A stretch of DNA of 64,000 nucleotides, from assembly GCA_025963775.1 (NCBI GenBank), contig JAOQAD010000037.1, forward strand, positions 251,638-315,637, in the 5' to 3' direction. Below are positions 1-9,387 of this stretch, piece after piece. A program made the position numbers and the translations under genes. The stretch comes from Bacteroidota bacterium. Lineage in GTDB: Bacteria > Bacteroidota > Bacteroidia > 2-12-FULL-35-15. The notes below the pieces were generated by a model. The model did not search any database, was not told where the DNA came from, and saw nothing but the letters and a program-made list of their open reading frames with translations. Position 1 is the stretch's first letter; the number at the start of each line of letters is the position of its first letter.

Positions 1-156
1 ATGTGAAACTTTGTGGATCATTCCAAGGATCTGAGGTGTAGCCTCTTTCTCAATGGTCTGGTTCATTTTTCTGAAACCCAGTGCACGCAAAGTACGTTTC
101 TGACGTTCAGGGCGGTCGATCCCACTTTTAATTTGTTTGATTTTAATTGTTGCCAT
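1..156 (-). CDS. rpmD: 50S ribosomal protein L30 (3' end beyond window)
   Basis: The reading frame starts at an ATG on the minus strand at 156 and stays open to base 1, giving 52 residues. They begin MATIKIKQIKSG and include the L30 core IDRPERQKRTLRALGFRKMN. L30 is usually about 59 residues, so only the last few are cut off by the window edge. It is a small protein of the large ribosomal subunit. It follows rpsE by 83 bases in the same direction, its normal place in the spc operon; rplO and secY would be expected next, outside the window. Confidence 0.93.
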   Translation of the reverse strand, partial: MATIKIKQIKSGIDRPERQKRTLRALGFRKMNQTIEKEATPQILGMIHKVSH

Positions 157-239
157 GTTTTTTAATTATTGATTTGTTGATCTGGTGATTTAGTGAATTA
201 ATTCTCCAATTCTCTATCTCAACAAACCTCCAATTTAAT

Positions 240-758
240 TTATCCGTTGAATACTTTTTCCATTGAAATTCCGCGTTGCTGAGCAACAGTAGCGGCATCA
301 CGCATTTTCATCAGCGCATCCATGGTAGCTTTTACCACGTTGTGAGGGTTTGAAGAACCTTTTGACTTCGCCAAAACGTCTGTAACTCCAACGCTCTCAA
401 GCACAGCGCGCATCGCACCACCGGCAATTACACCGGTACCATGAGCTGCAGGCTTCAGAAAAACCACAGAACCGCTGAATTTACCAAGCTGTTCGTGGGG
501 AACTGTTCCTTTAACGATAGCAACTTTGATCAGGTTCTTTTTAGCATCATCGATACCTTTGGTGATCGCATCAGTAACCTCTTTTGCTTTACCCAAGCCG
601 TAACCCACGATTCCTTTTTCATTTCCAACTACAACAATAGCTGAAAAGGTAAAGTTTCTTCCCCCTTTGGTAACTTTGGTTACACGTTGGATGCTTACAA
701 GCTTGTCTTTTAACTCGATATCGCTTGATTTAACTCTTTTTATGTTTGCGTTTGACAT
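240..758 (-). CDS. rpsE: 30S ribosomal protein S5
   Basis: This 172-residue protein matches S5 over its whole length. An N-terminal double-stranded-RNA-binding fold (about residues 15-80) carries the conserved stretch [16 protein letters not shown], followed by the S5 C-terminal domain with [16 protein letters not shown]5 sits at the back of the small subunit near the mRNA entry and helps decoding accuracy. It lies between rplR and rpmD in the normal spc order. The gaps on both sides are 59-83 bases and A/T-rich, without a terminator that I can see. Confidence 0.98.
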   Translation of the reverse strand: MSNANIKRVKSSDIELKDKLVSIQRVTKVTKGGRNFTFSAIVVVGNEKGIVGYGLGKAKEVTDAITKGIDDAKKNLIKVAIVKGTVPHEQLGKFSGSVVFLKPAAHGTGVIAGGAMRAVLESVGVTDVLAKSKGSSNPHNVVKATMDALMKMRDAATVAQQRGISMEKVFNG

Positions 759-817
759 TTTATCTATTTTTAGATGCAGGACCGATCTTCAATCCTAATT
801 TTCAATTTATTATATAT

Positions 818-1177
818 TTAGAACTTAAGGCCTGCTTCGCGCGCTGCTTCAGCAAGGGATTTGATCCTGCCGTGGTAAAGGTAACCGTTCCTGTCGAAAC
901 GTACAGAGTTGATCCCTGCTGCTACTGCTTTTTCAGCGATTGCTTTACCAACCATTTTAGCCTGGTCGATCTTGTTGCCTTTTGATTCAGCAATTCCTTT
1001 GTCTGCAGATGATGCTGCTACAAGCGTTTTGCCTGATGCGTCATCGATCAGCTGAACGTAGATGCCTTTGTTGCTTCTGAATACAGACAGGCGTGGGCTT
1101 TGAGCATCGCCTACCACTACTTTGCGGATACGCTGCTTGATCCTGTTCCTTCTGAATGATTTTGTTACTACTGTCAT
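818..1177 (-). CDS. rplR: 50S ribosomal protein L18
   Basis: L18 binds 5S rRNA in the central protuberance. I place the start at the ATG at 1177 (119 residues, [19 protein letters not shown]), because L18 proteins are about 115-120 residues and begin with this basic segment. The frame is open upstream to an ATG at 1213, which would add the 12 residues [12 protein letters not shown]. That start has an AAGGA eight bases upstream, so it is not excluded. The core [20 protein letters not shown] and the C-terminal [19 protein letters not shown] are typical of the family. The gene lies between rplF and rpsE. Confidence 0.95.
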   Translation of the reverse strand: MTVVTKSFRRNRIKQRIRKVVVGDAQSPRLSVFRSNKGIYVQLIDDASGKTLVAASSADKGIAESKGNKIDQAKMVGKAIAEKAVAAGINSVRFDRNGYLYHGRIKSLAEAAREAGLKF

Positions 1178-1232
1178 TTTATTTACCTTGTTGCTGCCGG
1201 TTTTGGCCGGCATTGTGAATGTCCTTTATTTA

Positions 1233-1787
1233 TTATTTACCTGCTGATTTACCTGCTTTTCTTCTCAGGATCTCGCCAGTAAACTTGATACCTTTACCTT
1301 TGTAAGGCTCTGGTTTACGTAATGAGCGGATCTTTGCGGCAACCATCCCGATCAATTGCTTATCAGCGCTTTCCATGATGATCTTCGGATTTTGTCCTTT
1401 TTCAGCAGTTGTTGTTACTTTGATCTCAACAGGCAGGTCGAAAGAAACGTTGTGGGAATAACCTAATGTTAATTCCAGCAATTGTCCTTTGTTAGCGGCA
1501 CGGTAACCCACACCTACTAATTCCTGTTCTGTTTTATAGCCATCGCTTACACCTTTTACCATACCTGCAATTAAAGAGCGGTACAAGCCGTGTAATGCTT
1601 TGTGGCGTTTTTGTTCTGTAGCGCGTACCAATGTGATAACACCATCTTTGTTCTCGACAGTGATCGCAGAGTCTACATTTTGTGTTAAGGTGCCTTTCGG
1701 GCCTTTAACGGTTACAACGTTCTTATCAGAGACGCTAACCTCTACTCCTTTCGGAAGTGATACGGGTAATTTACCTATTCTTGACAT
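1233..1787 (-). CDS. rplF: 50S ribosomal protein L6
   Basis: L6 (184 residues) is built of two related domains and lies near the factor-binding site of the large subunit. The start MSRIGKLPVSLPKGVEV and the C-terminal signature KPEPYKGKGIKF followed by RRKAGKSAGK identify it without doubt. The length is normal. It follows rpsH by 19 bases and precedes rplR by a similarly short gap, so the three are clearly cotranscribed. Confidence 0.98.
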   Translation of the reverse strand: MSRIGKLPVSLPKGVEVSVSDKNVVTVKGPKGTLTQNVDSAITVENKDGVITLVRATEQKRHKALHGLYRSLIAGMVKGVSDGYKTEQELVGVGYRAANKGQLLELTLGYSHNVSFDLPVEIKVTTTAEKGQNPKIIMESADKQLIGMVAAKIRSLRKPEPYKGKGIKFTGEILRRKAGKSAGK

Positions 1788-1806
1788 GATCTGTTTCTCC
1801 TAAAGA

Positions 1807-2202
1807 TTAATAAACATAACACAATACTTCTCCACCTACTTTTTGCGTTCTTGCTTCTTTATCGGTCATTACACCTTTGGAAGTTGAAAGAATGGCAATA
1901 CCCAATCCGTTAAGTACACGCGGAAGCTTCGTCGCACCGGTATACTTACGTAAACCCGGCGAGCTCACTCTTTGCAGGTCCTTGATCGCAGACTGTTTTG
2001 TTGCAGGATGATACTTCAGGGCTATTTTGATAGTCCCCTGGGTATTGGTGTTCTCGAATTTGTAACTTAGGATGTATCCCTTTTCGAAAAGAATTTTAGT
2101 GATTTCTTTCTTCAGGTTTGAAGCCGGGATCTCAACGATTCTGTGGTTTGCGCCGATAGCATTTCTCACGCGTGTGAGATAATCTGATATTGTATCTGTC
2201 AT
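1807..2202 (-). CDS. rpsH: 30S ribosomal protein S8
   Basis: S8 (131 residues) binds the central domain of 16S rRNA early in assembly. It starts MTDTISDYLTRVRNAIGA and ends with the family signature GVMTDKEARTQKVGGEVLCYVY-type segment. In other bacteria S8 is also the translational repressor of the spc operon; no S8-like mRNA site was identified here. It sits between rpsN and rplF in the usual order. Confidence 0.98.
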   Translation of the reverse strand: MTDTISDYLTRVRNAIGANHRIVEIPASNLKKEITKILFEKGYILSYKFENTNTQGTIKIALKYHPATKQSAIKDLQRVSSPGLRKYTGATKLPRVLNGLGIAILSTSKGVMTDKEARTQKVGGEVLCYVY

Positions 2203-2276
2203 TTTATTTTGGTTTATATTTTATCCCGCACGCAGGATAATTATATGAATACTCTACTGAACAACCTGGTTTGTGC

Positions 2277-2546
2277 CTACCAGCTTGATTTTGTCAATCC
2301 CGGGATCAGGCCGTCTAAAACCATCTCGCGGAATGTATTCCGGGATAATCCGAACTGGCGCATATATCCTCTTGGACGACCGGTTAATTTACAACGGTTA
2401 CGTTGACGTGTCGGAGATGAGTTACGTGGAAGCTTCTGCAAACCTACCGTATCACCTGCAGCTTTTAAAGCTTTTCTTCTGTCAGCGTACAGGTCAGCAA
2501 GTTGCTTGCGTTTAACCTCTCTTGCTTTCATTGATTCTTTTGCCAT
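2277..2546 (-). CDS. rpsN: 30S ribosomal protein S14 (zinc-free type)
   Basis: This is the long, zinc-independent form of S14: 89 residues, with [20 protein letters not shown] and no CxxC pairs. The short zinc-ribbon form is about 61 residues and has four cysteines. S14 sits in the head of the small subunit. It lies between rplE and rpsH, as in other spc operons. Confidence 0.97.
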   Translation of the reverse strand: MAKESMKAREVKRKQLADLYADRRKALKAAGDTVGLQKLPRNSSPTRQRNRCKLTGRPRGYMRQFGLSRNTFREMVLDGLIPGLTKSSW

Positions 2547-2602
2547 TCTTTTCTTATTTATTTTGGTTTAACATCCGGCTTTAATCCGGATCCTATTCCT
2601 TA

Positions 2603-3160
2603 TTATTTTTTCTGGTTCTTAAAAGGTAATCCGAATTCTGCCAATAAAGCCAGTGCCTGATCATCACTTGGTGCGGATGTTACGAAAGTAATGTCCATAC
2701 CCATGATCTTTGTTACTTTATCGATGTCGATCTCAGGGAAGATGATCTGCTCGGTTACACCTAATGTGTAGTTACCGTTACCATCAAATCCTTTTTCATT
2801 GATTCCCCTGAAATCACGAATGCGGGGCAAAGCTACGGAAATTAATCGATCTAAAAACTCGTACATGGTATCTCCACGTAAAGTTACCCTCACACCGATC
2901 GGAACTCCTTTACGAAGCTTGAAGTTGGAGATATCTTTTTTAGAGATGGTGGATACGGCTTTCTGACCGGTAATAGTGGTCATTTCCTTGATCGCGCCTT
3001 CAATTAATTTTTTATCGGATACTGCATCGCCGATACCCTGGTTAACGCAGATCTTCTCCAGTTTAGGCACTTCCATTGAAGAGCTGTAACCGTATTTTTT
3101 CTGTAAAGCCGGAATTACATCCGCTTTATACTTGTCTTTTAAGCGTGGTGAATAAGCCAT
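2603..3160 (-). CDS. rplE: 50S ribosomal protein L5
   Basis: L5 (185 residues) binds 5S rRNA and contacts the P-site tRNA. The segments [15 protein letters not shown] and [18 protein letters not shown] and the C-terminal [20 protein letters not shown] are typical. Its ATG overlaps the TAA of rplX by one base (TAATG), which suggests translational coupling. Confidence 0.98.
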   Translation of the reverse strand: MAYSPRLKDKYKADVIPALQKKYGYSSSMEVPKLEKICVNQGIGDAVSDKKLIEGAIKEMTTITGQKAVSTISKKDISNFKLRKGVPIGVRVTLRGDTMYEFLDRLISVALPRIRDFRGINEKGFDGNGNYTLGVTEQIIFPEIDIDKVTKIMGMDITFVTSAPSDDQALALLAEFGLPFKNQKK

Positions 3161-3483
3161 TATTTAATTACCTCCCCTGATTTTTTTGAGTAACGAACTA
3201 TGTTTTTGCTTTTTTCATCCAGTTTCCTTCCAACACGTGTTGGCTTCCCTGTAGATGCTTCGATAAGCATCAGGTTAGAGATATGGATTGAAGCTTCTTT
3301 TTTTACGATTCCACCCTGCGGATTTTTAGCATCAGGCTTGGTGCTCTTTGATACGAGGTTCACACCTTCAACAAAGGCGCGGCCCTTGGTTCTGTCGATC
3401 GACAGTACTTTGCCTTCCTGGCCTTTTGAATCTCCGGCAATTACTTTTACCGTATCGTTCTTTTTAATGTTTAATTTTGACAT
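3160..3483 (-). CDS. rplX: 50S ribosomal protein L24
   Basis: L24 (107 residues) starts large-subunit assembly and lies at the exit of the peptide tunnel. An N-terminal KOW motif ([19 protein letters not shown], about residues 13-31) and the conserved [19 protein letters not shown] identify it. Its stop shares a base with the rplE start. It follows rplN by 20 bases. Confidence 0.97.
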   Translation of the reverse strand: MSKLNIKKNDTVKVIAGDSKGQEGKVLSIDRTKGRAFVEGVNLVSKSTKPDAKNPQGGIVKKEASIHISNLMLIEASTGKPTRVGRKLDEKSKNIVRYSKKSGEVIK

Positions 3484-3503
3484 TGCTTTATTTAGTTTTT
3501 CAC

Positions 3504-3872
3504 TTACAACACTTCCGGTGCAAGCGATACGATTTTCATAAATTGTTTATCTCTTAATTCACGGGCAACAGGTCCGAAAATACGAGTCCCTCTTAATTCG
3601 TCTGCAGCGTTTAATAACACTACTGCATTGTCATCAAAACGGATATAAGAACCATCCGGGCGTCTTACTTCTTTTCTTGTTCTTACCACCACTGCTTTTG
3701 ACACAGCGCCTTTTTTAATATTACCGGAAGGTAATGCATGCTTAACGGTCACCACCACCTTGTCGCCGATGGAAGCATATCTTTTTTTAGTCCCGCCAAG
3801 TACACGAATAACAAGCACTTCTTTTGCTCCGCTGTTATCCGCTACAATTAATCTTGATTCCTGTTGTACCAT
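3504..3872 (-). CDS. rplN: 50S ribosomal protein L14
   Basis: L14 (122 residues) forms part of the intersubunit bridge near the sarcin-ricin loop. It starts [19 protein letters not shown] and contains [19 protein letters not shown] and [10 protein letters not shown], which are strong family signatures. The length is normal. It is preceded by rpsQ and followed by rplX. Confidence 0.98.
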   Translation of the reverse strand: MVQQESRLIVADNSGAKEVLVIRVLGGTKKRYASIGDKVVVTVKHALPSGNIKKGAVSKAVVVRTRKEVRRPDGSYIRFDDNAVVLLNAADELRGTRIFGPVARELRDKQFMKIVSLAPEVL

Positions 3873-3956
3873 TTCTTGTTTTGTTAACTATGTTGATCCG
3901 GATTGATAAACTATCGTTAGTCAGCGCAATCGCGGATTTACTCTTTCTAAAAAGAA

Positions 3957-4214
3957 TTACTTGGCCCTTTCAACCACTTCAACCAATCTCCAGCATTTGT
4001 TTTTGCTCAGGGGACGTGTTTCCATGATCTTAACTGTATCGCCGATGTTGCAGGTGTTTGCCTCATCATGAGCAATAAACTTGGTAGTTTTGTTAAGGAA
4101 CTTCCCGTATTTCGGGTGTTTTACCTTACGCTCAACTGCAACAACAATTGACTTGTCCATTTTGTTACTTGTAACCAAGCCAACTTTTTCTTTTCTTAAA
4201 TTTCTGTCTTCCAT
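3957..4214 (-). CDS. rpsQ: 30S ribosomal protein S17
   Basis: S17 (85 residues) is an OB-fold protein of the small-subunit body. The segments [27 protein letters not shown] and [22 protein letters not shown] are diagnostic. It follows rpmC by nine bases. The 84-base gap to rplN is A/T-rich and shows nothing else. Confidence 0.97.
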   Translation of the reverse strand: MEDRNLRKEKVGLVTSNKMDKSIVVAVERKVKHPKYGKFLNKTTKFIAHDEANTCNIGDTVKIMETRPLSKNKCWRLVEVVERAK

Positions 4215-4223
4215 TTTCTGAAA

Positions 4224-4427
4224 TTATTTTTTTGCTTCCGCTAATTGTCTTTTGCGAAATTCTGTATTTAATCTTGCTACTGCTTTTCTGCTTTCAGTGA
4301 TCTTTGCAGGGTTTTCAATAGGAGATACTGCATGGTTCAGCTTTAATTTAGCCAGCACCGTTTTTTCCTCTTTCACTCTCTCGATCAGGTCGCTTGTAGA
4401 GAGTTGTTTAATATCCGCTTGTTTCAT
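4224..4427 (-). CDS. rpmC: 50S ribosomal protein L29
   Basis: L29 (67 residues) is a two-helix protein at the tunnel exit, where signal recognition particle and trigger factor dock. The pattern IKQLSTSDLIERVKEEKTVLAKLKLNHAVSP and the closing NTEFRKRQLAEAKK are typical. It lies between rplP and rpsQ. Confidence 0.95.
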   Translation of the reverse strand: MKQADIKQLSTSDLIERVKEEKTVLAKLKLNHAVSPIENPAKITESRKAVARLNTEFRKRQLAEAKK

Positions 4428-4456
4428 TTTATGTTCTTTTAGACTGATGTTGAAAA

Positions 4457-4882
4457 TTATGCTTCCGCTGAATAATCTCTTCTAACAACGAATTTTGTTG
4501 TTACAGGTAATTTTTGTGCTGCCAAACGCAATGCTTCTTTAGCAACTTCCATCGGAACACCTTCTGCTTCGAACATGATACGTCCTGGCTTAACAACTGC
4601 CACCCAATATTCAGGAGCACCTTTACCTTTACCCATACGTACTTCAGCTGGTTTGCTGGTGATTGGCTTGTCAGGGAACACACGGATCCAGATCTGACCT
4701 TCACGCTTCATGAAACGTGTAACCGCAACCCTCGCTGCTTCTAATTGACGTGCTGTAACCCAGCATCCTTCTGTTGCCTTTAGTCCGAATGAACCGAATG
4801 AAAGCTGGTCGCCGCGTTTTGCATCGCCCTTCATTTTCATTTTGTGCATCTTTCTAAACTTGGTTCTTTTAGGCTGTAACAT
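4457..4882 (-). CDS. rplP: 50S ribosomal protein L16
   Basis: L16 (141 residues) sits near the peptidyl-transferase centre and helps position A-site tRNA. It starts [19 protein letters not shown] and carries [18 protein letters not shown], the family signature. It lies between rpsC and rpmC in the S10 order. Confidence 0.98.
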   Translation of the reverse strand: MLQPKRTKFRKMHKMKMKGDAKRGDQLSFGSFGLKATEGCWVTARQLEAARVAVTRFMKREGQIWIRVFPDKPITSKPAEVRMGKGKGAPEYWVAVVKPGRIMFEAEGVPMEVAKEALRLAAQKLPVTTKFVVRRDYSAEA

Positions 4883-4919
4883 CTTCTTATATATTTATAA
4901 CTTAATATTCGCTTTTTTA

Positions 4920-5714
4920 TTACTTGGAATCTCTTCTCCTGTCGTTGCTGCGGTTATCGTTTCCGCCTTTGCGAGGGCCTCCCGGACCGCGTTTGTTATC
5001 GAATTTCGGGTTTCCACCTTTTTGAGGGCCGCCTTTTCCGTCTTTAGAACCTGCAGCTGTATTTCCGATATTAGGGGAAAGATCGCGTTTTCCGTAAACT
5101 TCGCCTTTGCAGATCCACACTTTTACACCGATACGTCCGTATGTTGTATGTGCTTCACCCAAAGCGTAATCGATATCTGCGCGTAATGTATGCAATGGTG
5201 TACGTCCTTCTTTGTATCCTTCAACACGTGCCATCTCTGCTCCTGCCAAACGGCCTGAACATTTCACTTTGATCCCTTCAGCACCCATTCTCATTGTAGA
5301 AGCCACTGCCATTTTCACAGCCCTTCTGAAAGAGATACGTCCTTCGATCTGGCGTGCGATGCTGTCTGCAACTAAACGTGCATCAAGCTCCGGACGTTTG
5401 ATCTCAAAAATATTGATCTGGATATCCTTTTTAGTGATCTTTTTCAACTCTTCCTTGATCTTGTCTACTTCCTGGCCACCTTTACCAATAATAATACCCG
5501 GGCGGGATGTGTTGATAGTAACGGTAATGATCTTTACAGTCCTTTCAATGACGATCTTTGAAATGCTTGCTTTTGCCAAACGAGCTTTCAAATAGTTTCT
5601 GATCTTAAAATCTTCAACTAATTTGTCAGAAAAGTTTTTTCCACCATACCAGTTAGAATCCCATCCTTTAATGATGCCTAAGCGTAAGCCTACCGGATTT
5701 GCTTTTTGTCCCAT
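4920..5714 (-). CDS. rpsC: 30S ribosomal protein S3, with Gly/Asn/Arg-rich C-terminal tail
   Basis: S3 lies at the mRNA entry channel and has helicase-like activity there. The first ~210 residues are ordinary S3: [22 protein letters not shown], a KH domain with [16 protein letters not shown], and the C-terminal domain ending [27 protein letters not shown] followed by [19 protein letters not shown]. The last ~50 residues form a low-complexity basic tail rich in Gly, Asn, Asp, Lys and Arg ([20 protein letters not shown]). It makes this S3 264 residues long, against about 210-240 in most bacteria. The tail is in frame and ends at a clean stop. It sits between rplV and rplP. Confidence 0.97.
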   Translation of the reverse strand: MGQKANPVGLRLGIIKGWDSNWYGGKNFSDKLVEDFKIRNYLKARLAKASISKIVIERTVKIITVTINTSRPGIIIGKGGQEVDKIKEELKKITKKDIQINIFEIKRPELDARLVADSIARQIEGRISFRRAVKMAVASTMRMGAEGIKVKCSGRLAGAEMARVEGYKEGRTPLHTLRADIDYALGEAHTTYGRIGVKVWICKGEVYGKRDLSPNIGNTAAGSKDGKGGPQKGGNPKFDNKRGPGGPRKGGNDNRSNDRRRDSK

Positions 5715-5725
5715 TTAAAATATTA

Positions 5726-6133
5726 TTATTTAGTTTTTGGTTCTTGTTTTTTATCTACTACAATTGTCACGTGGTTGGAACGTTTCCTGATCCTGTTTGC
5801 ACGGCCCTGTGGAGCGGTTCTTAAGCGCTTCATTTGCATTCCGCTGTCTACAAACACTTCTTTTACAACCAGGTTGCTGTCTTCAGGGCGTTCGCCTGTT
5901 TTAGCTTCGTAGTTTGCAATTGCCGATGTAAGCAATTTCTCTAATCTTCCGGACGCTTCTTTCGGATTGAATTTTAAAATATTCAAAGCCAGATATACAT
6001 CTTTACCTCTAACGAGGTCTGCTAACAATCTCATTTTACGGGGAGATGTCGGGCAATTTTTCAAAACAGCAAAATATCTGCTTTTGTTTGCCTCTTTGCG
6101 TGTGTCCGCTGTATTTTGTTTTCTAACACCCAT
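5726..6133 (-). CDS. rplV: 50S ribosomal protein L22
   Basis: L22 (135 residues) lines the nascent-peptide tunnel. The segments NCPTSPRKMRLLADLVRGK and VFVDSGMQMKRLRTAPQGRANRIRKRSNHVT are family signatures; the latter contains the start of the tunnel-lining hairpin. It is followed 11 bases on by rpsC. Confidence 0.97.
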   Translation of the reverse strand: MGVRKQNTADTRKEANKSRYFAVLKNCPTSPRKMRLLADLVRGKDVYLALNILKFNPKEASGRLEKLLTSAIANYEAKTGERPEDSNLVVKEVFVDSGMQMKRLRTAPQGRANRIRKRSNHVTIVVDKKQEPKTK

Positions 6134-6165
6134 TTTTTCGTTATATTATAATCTCTTTACCTTAA

Positions 6166-6444
6166 TTATTTTGAACCTTTATCTTTGTTACCGGCGTGGC
6201 CTCTGAAAGTTCTTGTCGGAGCGAACTCGCCGAACTTGTGTCCTACCATGTTCTCTGTAACATACACAGGGATGAATTTATTCCCGTTGTGAACCGCTAC
6301 TGTCAACCCAACGAAATCCGGGGAGATCATTGACCTGCGTGACCATGTTTTGATAACTGTTTTTTTACCTGAAGCCTGGAGATCCAATAATTTTTTCTCA
6401 AGTTTCCAGTCGATAAAAGGACCTTTTTTTAATGAACGTGACAT
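6166..6444 (-). CDS. rpsS: 30S ribosomal protein S19
   Basis: S19 (92 residues) forms a head-domain pair with S13 and contacts A-site tRNA. It starts [19 protein letters not shown] and contains [22 protein letters not shown] and [18 protein letters not shown], which are all diagnostic. It lies between rplB and rplV. Confidence 0.98.
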   Translation of the reverse strand: MSRSLKKGPFIDWKLEKKLLDLQASGKKTVIKTWSRRSMISPDFVGLTVAVHNGNKFIPVYVTENMVGHKFGEFAPTRTFRGHAGNKDKGSK

Positions 6445-6515
6445 TTCGTTTGTTTTTTAGTTGTGAACTATGAGCAACCTACGCTGCTGCAAGAGCCATT
6501 AAACTGTTTATATTA

Positions 6516-7340
6516 CTATTTCTTTCTTTTCTCGATGATGTATTTATTGGAAGCTTTCTTCGGATAGCGTGTTTTGTATCCTTTTGAAGGCAATCCTTTG
6601 CGTGAGCGTGGGTGGCCTCCTGAAGCTCTTCCTTCACCTCCACCCATCGGGTGATCAACAGGGTTCATTGCAACCGGACGGGTCCTTGGCCTGCGGCCCT
6701 GCCATCTTGTACGGCCAGCTTTACCGCTGATTTCCAGGTTATGGTCAGCGTTGGATACAGATCCGATAGTAGCCATGCAAGTAACCAGGATCATGCGGGT
6801 TTCGCCTGAAGGCATTTTGATCACTGCGTATTTTCCGTCACGTGCGCTTAATTGTGCATAAGAGCCTGCGCTGCGAGCCATGATAGCTCCCTGACCGGGA
6901 CGTAATTCAATGTTGTGGATAACTGTTCCTAATGGAATATCGGAAAGATAGAGTGCATTACCAACTGTAGGGCCCGCATCCTTTCCGGATACGATCTTTT
7001 GTCCTACCTGTAGTCCGTTTGGTGCAATGATGTAGCGTTTTTCTCCATCAGCATAAACTACAAGGGCAATACGTGCAGTACGGTTTGGATCGTACTCAAT
7101 GGTTTTAACGGTAGCAGGAACTCCTGCTTTATCACGTTTGAAATCGATGATGCGGTATTGTTGTTTGTGACCACCACCGATATAGCGCATGGTCATTTTA
7201 CCTGTATTATCACGTCCACCTGATTTTTTTACAGGGACCAATAAACTCTTTTCAGGTTTATCATGTGTAATATCAGCGTTATCGCTTACTAATTTAAAGC
7301 GCTGCCCAGGTGTTAAGGGTCTTAATTTTTTTAAAGCCAT
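6516..7340 (-). CDS. rplB: 50S ribosomal protein L2
   Basis: L2 (274 residues) is a core protein of the peptidyl-transferase region. It begins [16 protein letters not shown] and carries the functional C-terminal segment [22 protein letters not shown], including the conserved histidine next to the GGGEGR loop. The length is normal. It lies between rplW and rpsS. Confidence 0.98.
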   Translation of the reverse strand: MALKKLRPLTPGQRFKLVSDNADITHDKPEKSLLVPVKKSGGRDNTGKMTMRYIGGGHKQQYRIIDFKRDKAGVPATVKTIEYDPNRTARIALVVYADGEKRYIIAPNGLQVGQKIVSGKDAGPTVGNALYLSDIPLGTVIHNIELRPGQGAIMARSAGSYAQLSARDGKYAVIKMPSGETRMILVTCMATIGSVSNADHNLEISGKAGRTRWQGRRPRTRPVAMNPVDHPMGGGEGRASGGHPRSRKGLPSKGYKTRYPKKASNKYIIEKRKK

Positions 7341-7396
7341 CTCTCAGTTTTTGTTATCACAGGCCGGAAACCTGTATATTTAATAAATATGTTCTC

Positions 7397-7687
7397 TTAG
7401 ATACCTGCGTAAAAATCAATTGTATCGCCTTGTTTCAGGGTCACAACCGCTTTTTTATGCTTGTTTACTCTTCCGATCGCCAACCCGCGGGTTGTGTTAC
7501 GGGTTTTCACTTTACCAACATAGTTCTGAGTGTTTACAGATTCTACGCTTACACCGTAAAGCTTTTCAACAGCATCTTTTATCTGTACTTTGTTAGCAGT
7601 TTTAGCTACTACAAATCCAAAGCGATTGTGCTTCTCGCCCTGTGCTGTCATTTTCTCGGTAATAACCGGTTTTACAATTATGCTCAT
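7397..7687 (-). CDS. rplW: 50S ribosomal protein L23
   Basis: L23 (96 residues) is the docking site for trigger factor and SRP at the tunnel exit. It begins MSIIVKPVITEKMTAQGEKHNRFGFVV, with a C-terminal TLKQGDTIDFYAGI. It starts only four bases after the rplD stop, so the two are likely coupled. Confidence 0.96.
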   Translation of the reverse strand: MSIIVKPVITEKMTAQGEKHNRFGFVVAKTANKVQIKDAVEKLYGVSVESVNTQNYVGKVKTRNTTRGLAIGRVNKHKKAVVTLKQGDTIDFYAGI

Positions 7688-7691
7688 CTTA

Positions 7692-8321
7692 TTAATTACT
7701 TAATAAATTTTCAATTTCTTTTACTGCTCCCTCAACTAATAATAGGTTATGAGCATTCAAAATATCGTAAGTGTTTAAATCCGAAGCAGTTACGACTTTT
7801 GTGTTGGTCAAATTTCGGGACGACAAATATACATTTTTATTTGATTCCCCCAACACCAATAGTGTTTTTTTATCGGAAAGCTTTAAATTACTGATCAAAT
7901 CAGCATATTTTTTTGTCTTAGGAGCATCGAAGCTGAAATCTTCCAGGATGGTCAGATTGCTTTCTTTTGCTTTATAAGCCAGGGCCGACATACGTGCAAG
8001 ACGTTTCAGTTTTTTATTCAGCTTAAAGGAATAATCCCTCGGGCGTGGCCCGAAAATACGGCCACCACCTACGATGGTACCGGATTTAATGCTACCTGCA
8101 CGGGCTCCACCTGTTCCTTTTTGTTTTTTTAATTTTTTAGTTGATCCGGAAACTTCATTTCTTTCTTTCGATTTATGAGTTCCCTGGCGCTTATTTGCCA
8201 GATGTTGTTTAACATCCAGGTAAATAGCATGGTCATTCGGCTCGATGCCAAAGATCGCATCGTTTAAGCTTACCTTCTTGGAGGTTGCTTTACCGCTTAT
8301 ATTTACTACTGATACTTCCAT
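7692..8321 (-). CDS. rplD: 50S ribosomal protein L4
   Basis: L4 reaches into the exit tunnel. In enterobacteria it also represses the S10 operon; I see no matching leader here. I choose the ATG at 8321 (209 residues, [20 protein letters not shown]) over a TTG two codons upstream, because L4 proteins start at this point. The loop [29 protein letters not shown] is the tunnel-reaching segment. It is followed at four bases by rplW. Confidence 0.96.
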   Translation of the reverse strand: MEVSVVNISGKATSKKVSLNDAIFGIEPNDHAIYLDVKQHLANKRQGTHKSKERNEVSGSTKKLKKQKGTGGARAGSIKSGTIVGGGRIFGPRPRDYSFKLNKKLKRLARMSALAYKAKESNLTILEDFSFDAPKTKKYADLISNLKLSDKKTLLVLGESNKNVYLSSRNLTNTKVVTASDLNTYDILNAHNLLLVEGAVKEIENLLSN

Positions 8322-8390
8322 TGTCAATTGTTGATTTGTAAAATTGTTGAATAGCTGAGTTTTTTAAATCATGGCTTTCGCCGGATCAAA

Positions 8391-9014
8391 TTACTTCTCT
8401 ATTGTAACGAATGAGCCTTTTGCGCCTGCGACAGAACCTTTGATGATCAAAAGATTTTTTTCCGCAATCACTTTAATTACCTCTAAGTTTTGTGTTTTTA
8501 CGCGATCTCCGCCCATACGTCCGCCCATTCTCATTCCTTTGAATACGCGTGATGGCCATGAAGAAGCTCCCAGTGATCCCGGTGCCCTCTCCCTGTCGTG
8601 CTGACCGTGAGATTTATTTGCGTGTCCAACCCCGCTGAAGCCATGGCGTTTTACAACACCCTGCCATCCTTTACCTTTCGAAGTACCTGCAACATCAACG
8701 AAATCGCCTTCTGCAAATAATTCAACTGTAACGGTTTCACCAAGATTTTTTTCCTCAGTAAATTCCTTAAACTCGACAATCTTACGTTTAGGAGTGGTAG
8801 CGGCTTTAGCAAAGTGGCCTTTCATTGCAGAAGAAGTGTGTTTTTCTTTCTTCTCTCCGAAAGCTAACTGTACTGAAGCATATCCGTCTTTCTCCAAGGT
8901 TTTTACTTGCGTAACAACGCAAGGACCGGCTTCGATAACTGTGCATGGTATGTATTTACCATTGGCACCGAAAACACTGGTCATTCCAATTTTTTTACCT
9001 ATTATTCCAGACAT
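8391..9014 (-). CDS. rplC: 50S ribosomal protein L3
   Basis: L3 (207 residues) is an early assembly protein whose long loop approaches the peptidyl-transferase centre. It begins [28 protein letters not shown] and contains [15 protein letters not shown] and [28 protein letters not shown]; the family methylation-site glutamine lies in that loop. It sits between rpsJ and rplD. Confidence 0.98.
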   Translation of the reverse strand: MSGIIGKKIGMTSVFGANGKYIPCTVIEAGPCVVTQVKTLEKDGYASVQLAFGEKKEKHTSSAMKGHFAKAATTPKRKIVEFKEFTEEKNLGETVTVELFAEGDFVDVAGTSKGKGWQGVVKRHGFSGVGHANKSHGQHDRERAPGSLGASSWPSRVFKGMRMGGRMGGDRVKTQNLEVIKVIAEKNLLIIKGSVAGAKGSFVTIEK

Positions 9015-9051
9015 TTTTTATTTATTTATTTGTTTTTACTTTTTCTGTTAA

Positions 9052-9360
9052 TTAAGATGCTTTGATCTCTACTTCCACTCCGCTTGGCAATTCAAGCTTC
9101 ATTAAAGCATCAACTGTTTTGGAAGTTGAGTTGTAGATGTCAAGCAACCTTTTGTAAGAGCATAACTGAAACTGCTCACGTGCTTTTTTGTTAACGTGCG
9201 GTGAACGTAAAACAGTGTAGATCTTTTTGTGTGTTGGCAATGGAATCGGTCCACTTACAACAGCTCCGGTCATTTTTACCGTTTTAACAATCTTCTCCGC
9301 GGATTTATCAACTAAGTTGAAATCGTAAGATTTTAATTTGATTCTGATTTTCTGGCTCAT
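9052..9360 (-). CDS. rpsJ: 30S ribosomal protein S10
   Basis: S10 (102 residues) is a head protein of the small subunit and, as NusE, part of transcription antitermination complexes. The segments [25 protein letters not shown] and [28 protein letters not shown] are unmistakable. It follows fusA by 27 bases, joining the str and S10 blocks with no tuf between them. Confidence 0.98.
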   Translation of the reverse strand: MSQKIRIKLKSYDFNLVDKSAEKIVKTVKMTGAVVSGPIPLPTHKKIYTVLRSPHVNKKAREQFQLCSYKRLLDIYNSTSKTVDALMKLELPSGVEVEIKAS

Positions 9361-9387
9361 GATTTTATATAAAGAACGTTCGTTAGA

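Noticed and set aside
7310-7894. 194-residue plus-strand frame across rplW and rplD
   Set aside because: It lies opposite two certain ribosomal protein genes and has no recognisable features.
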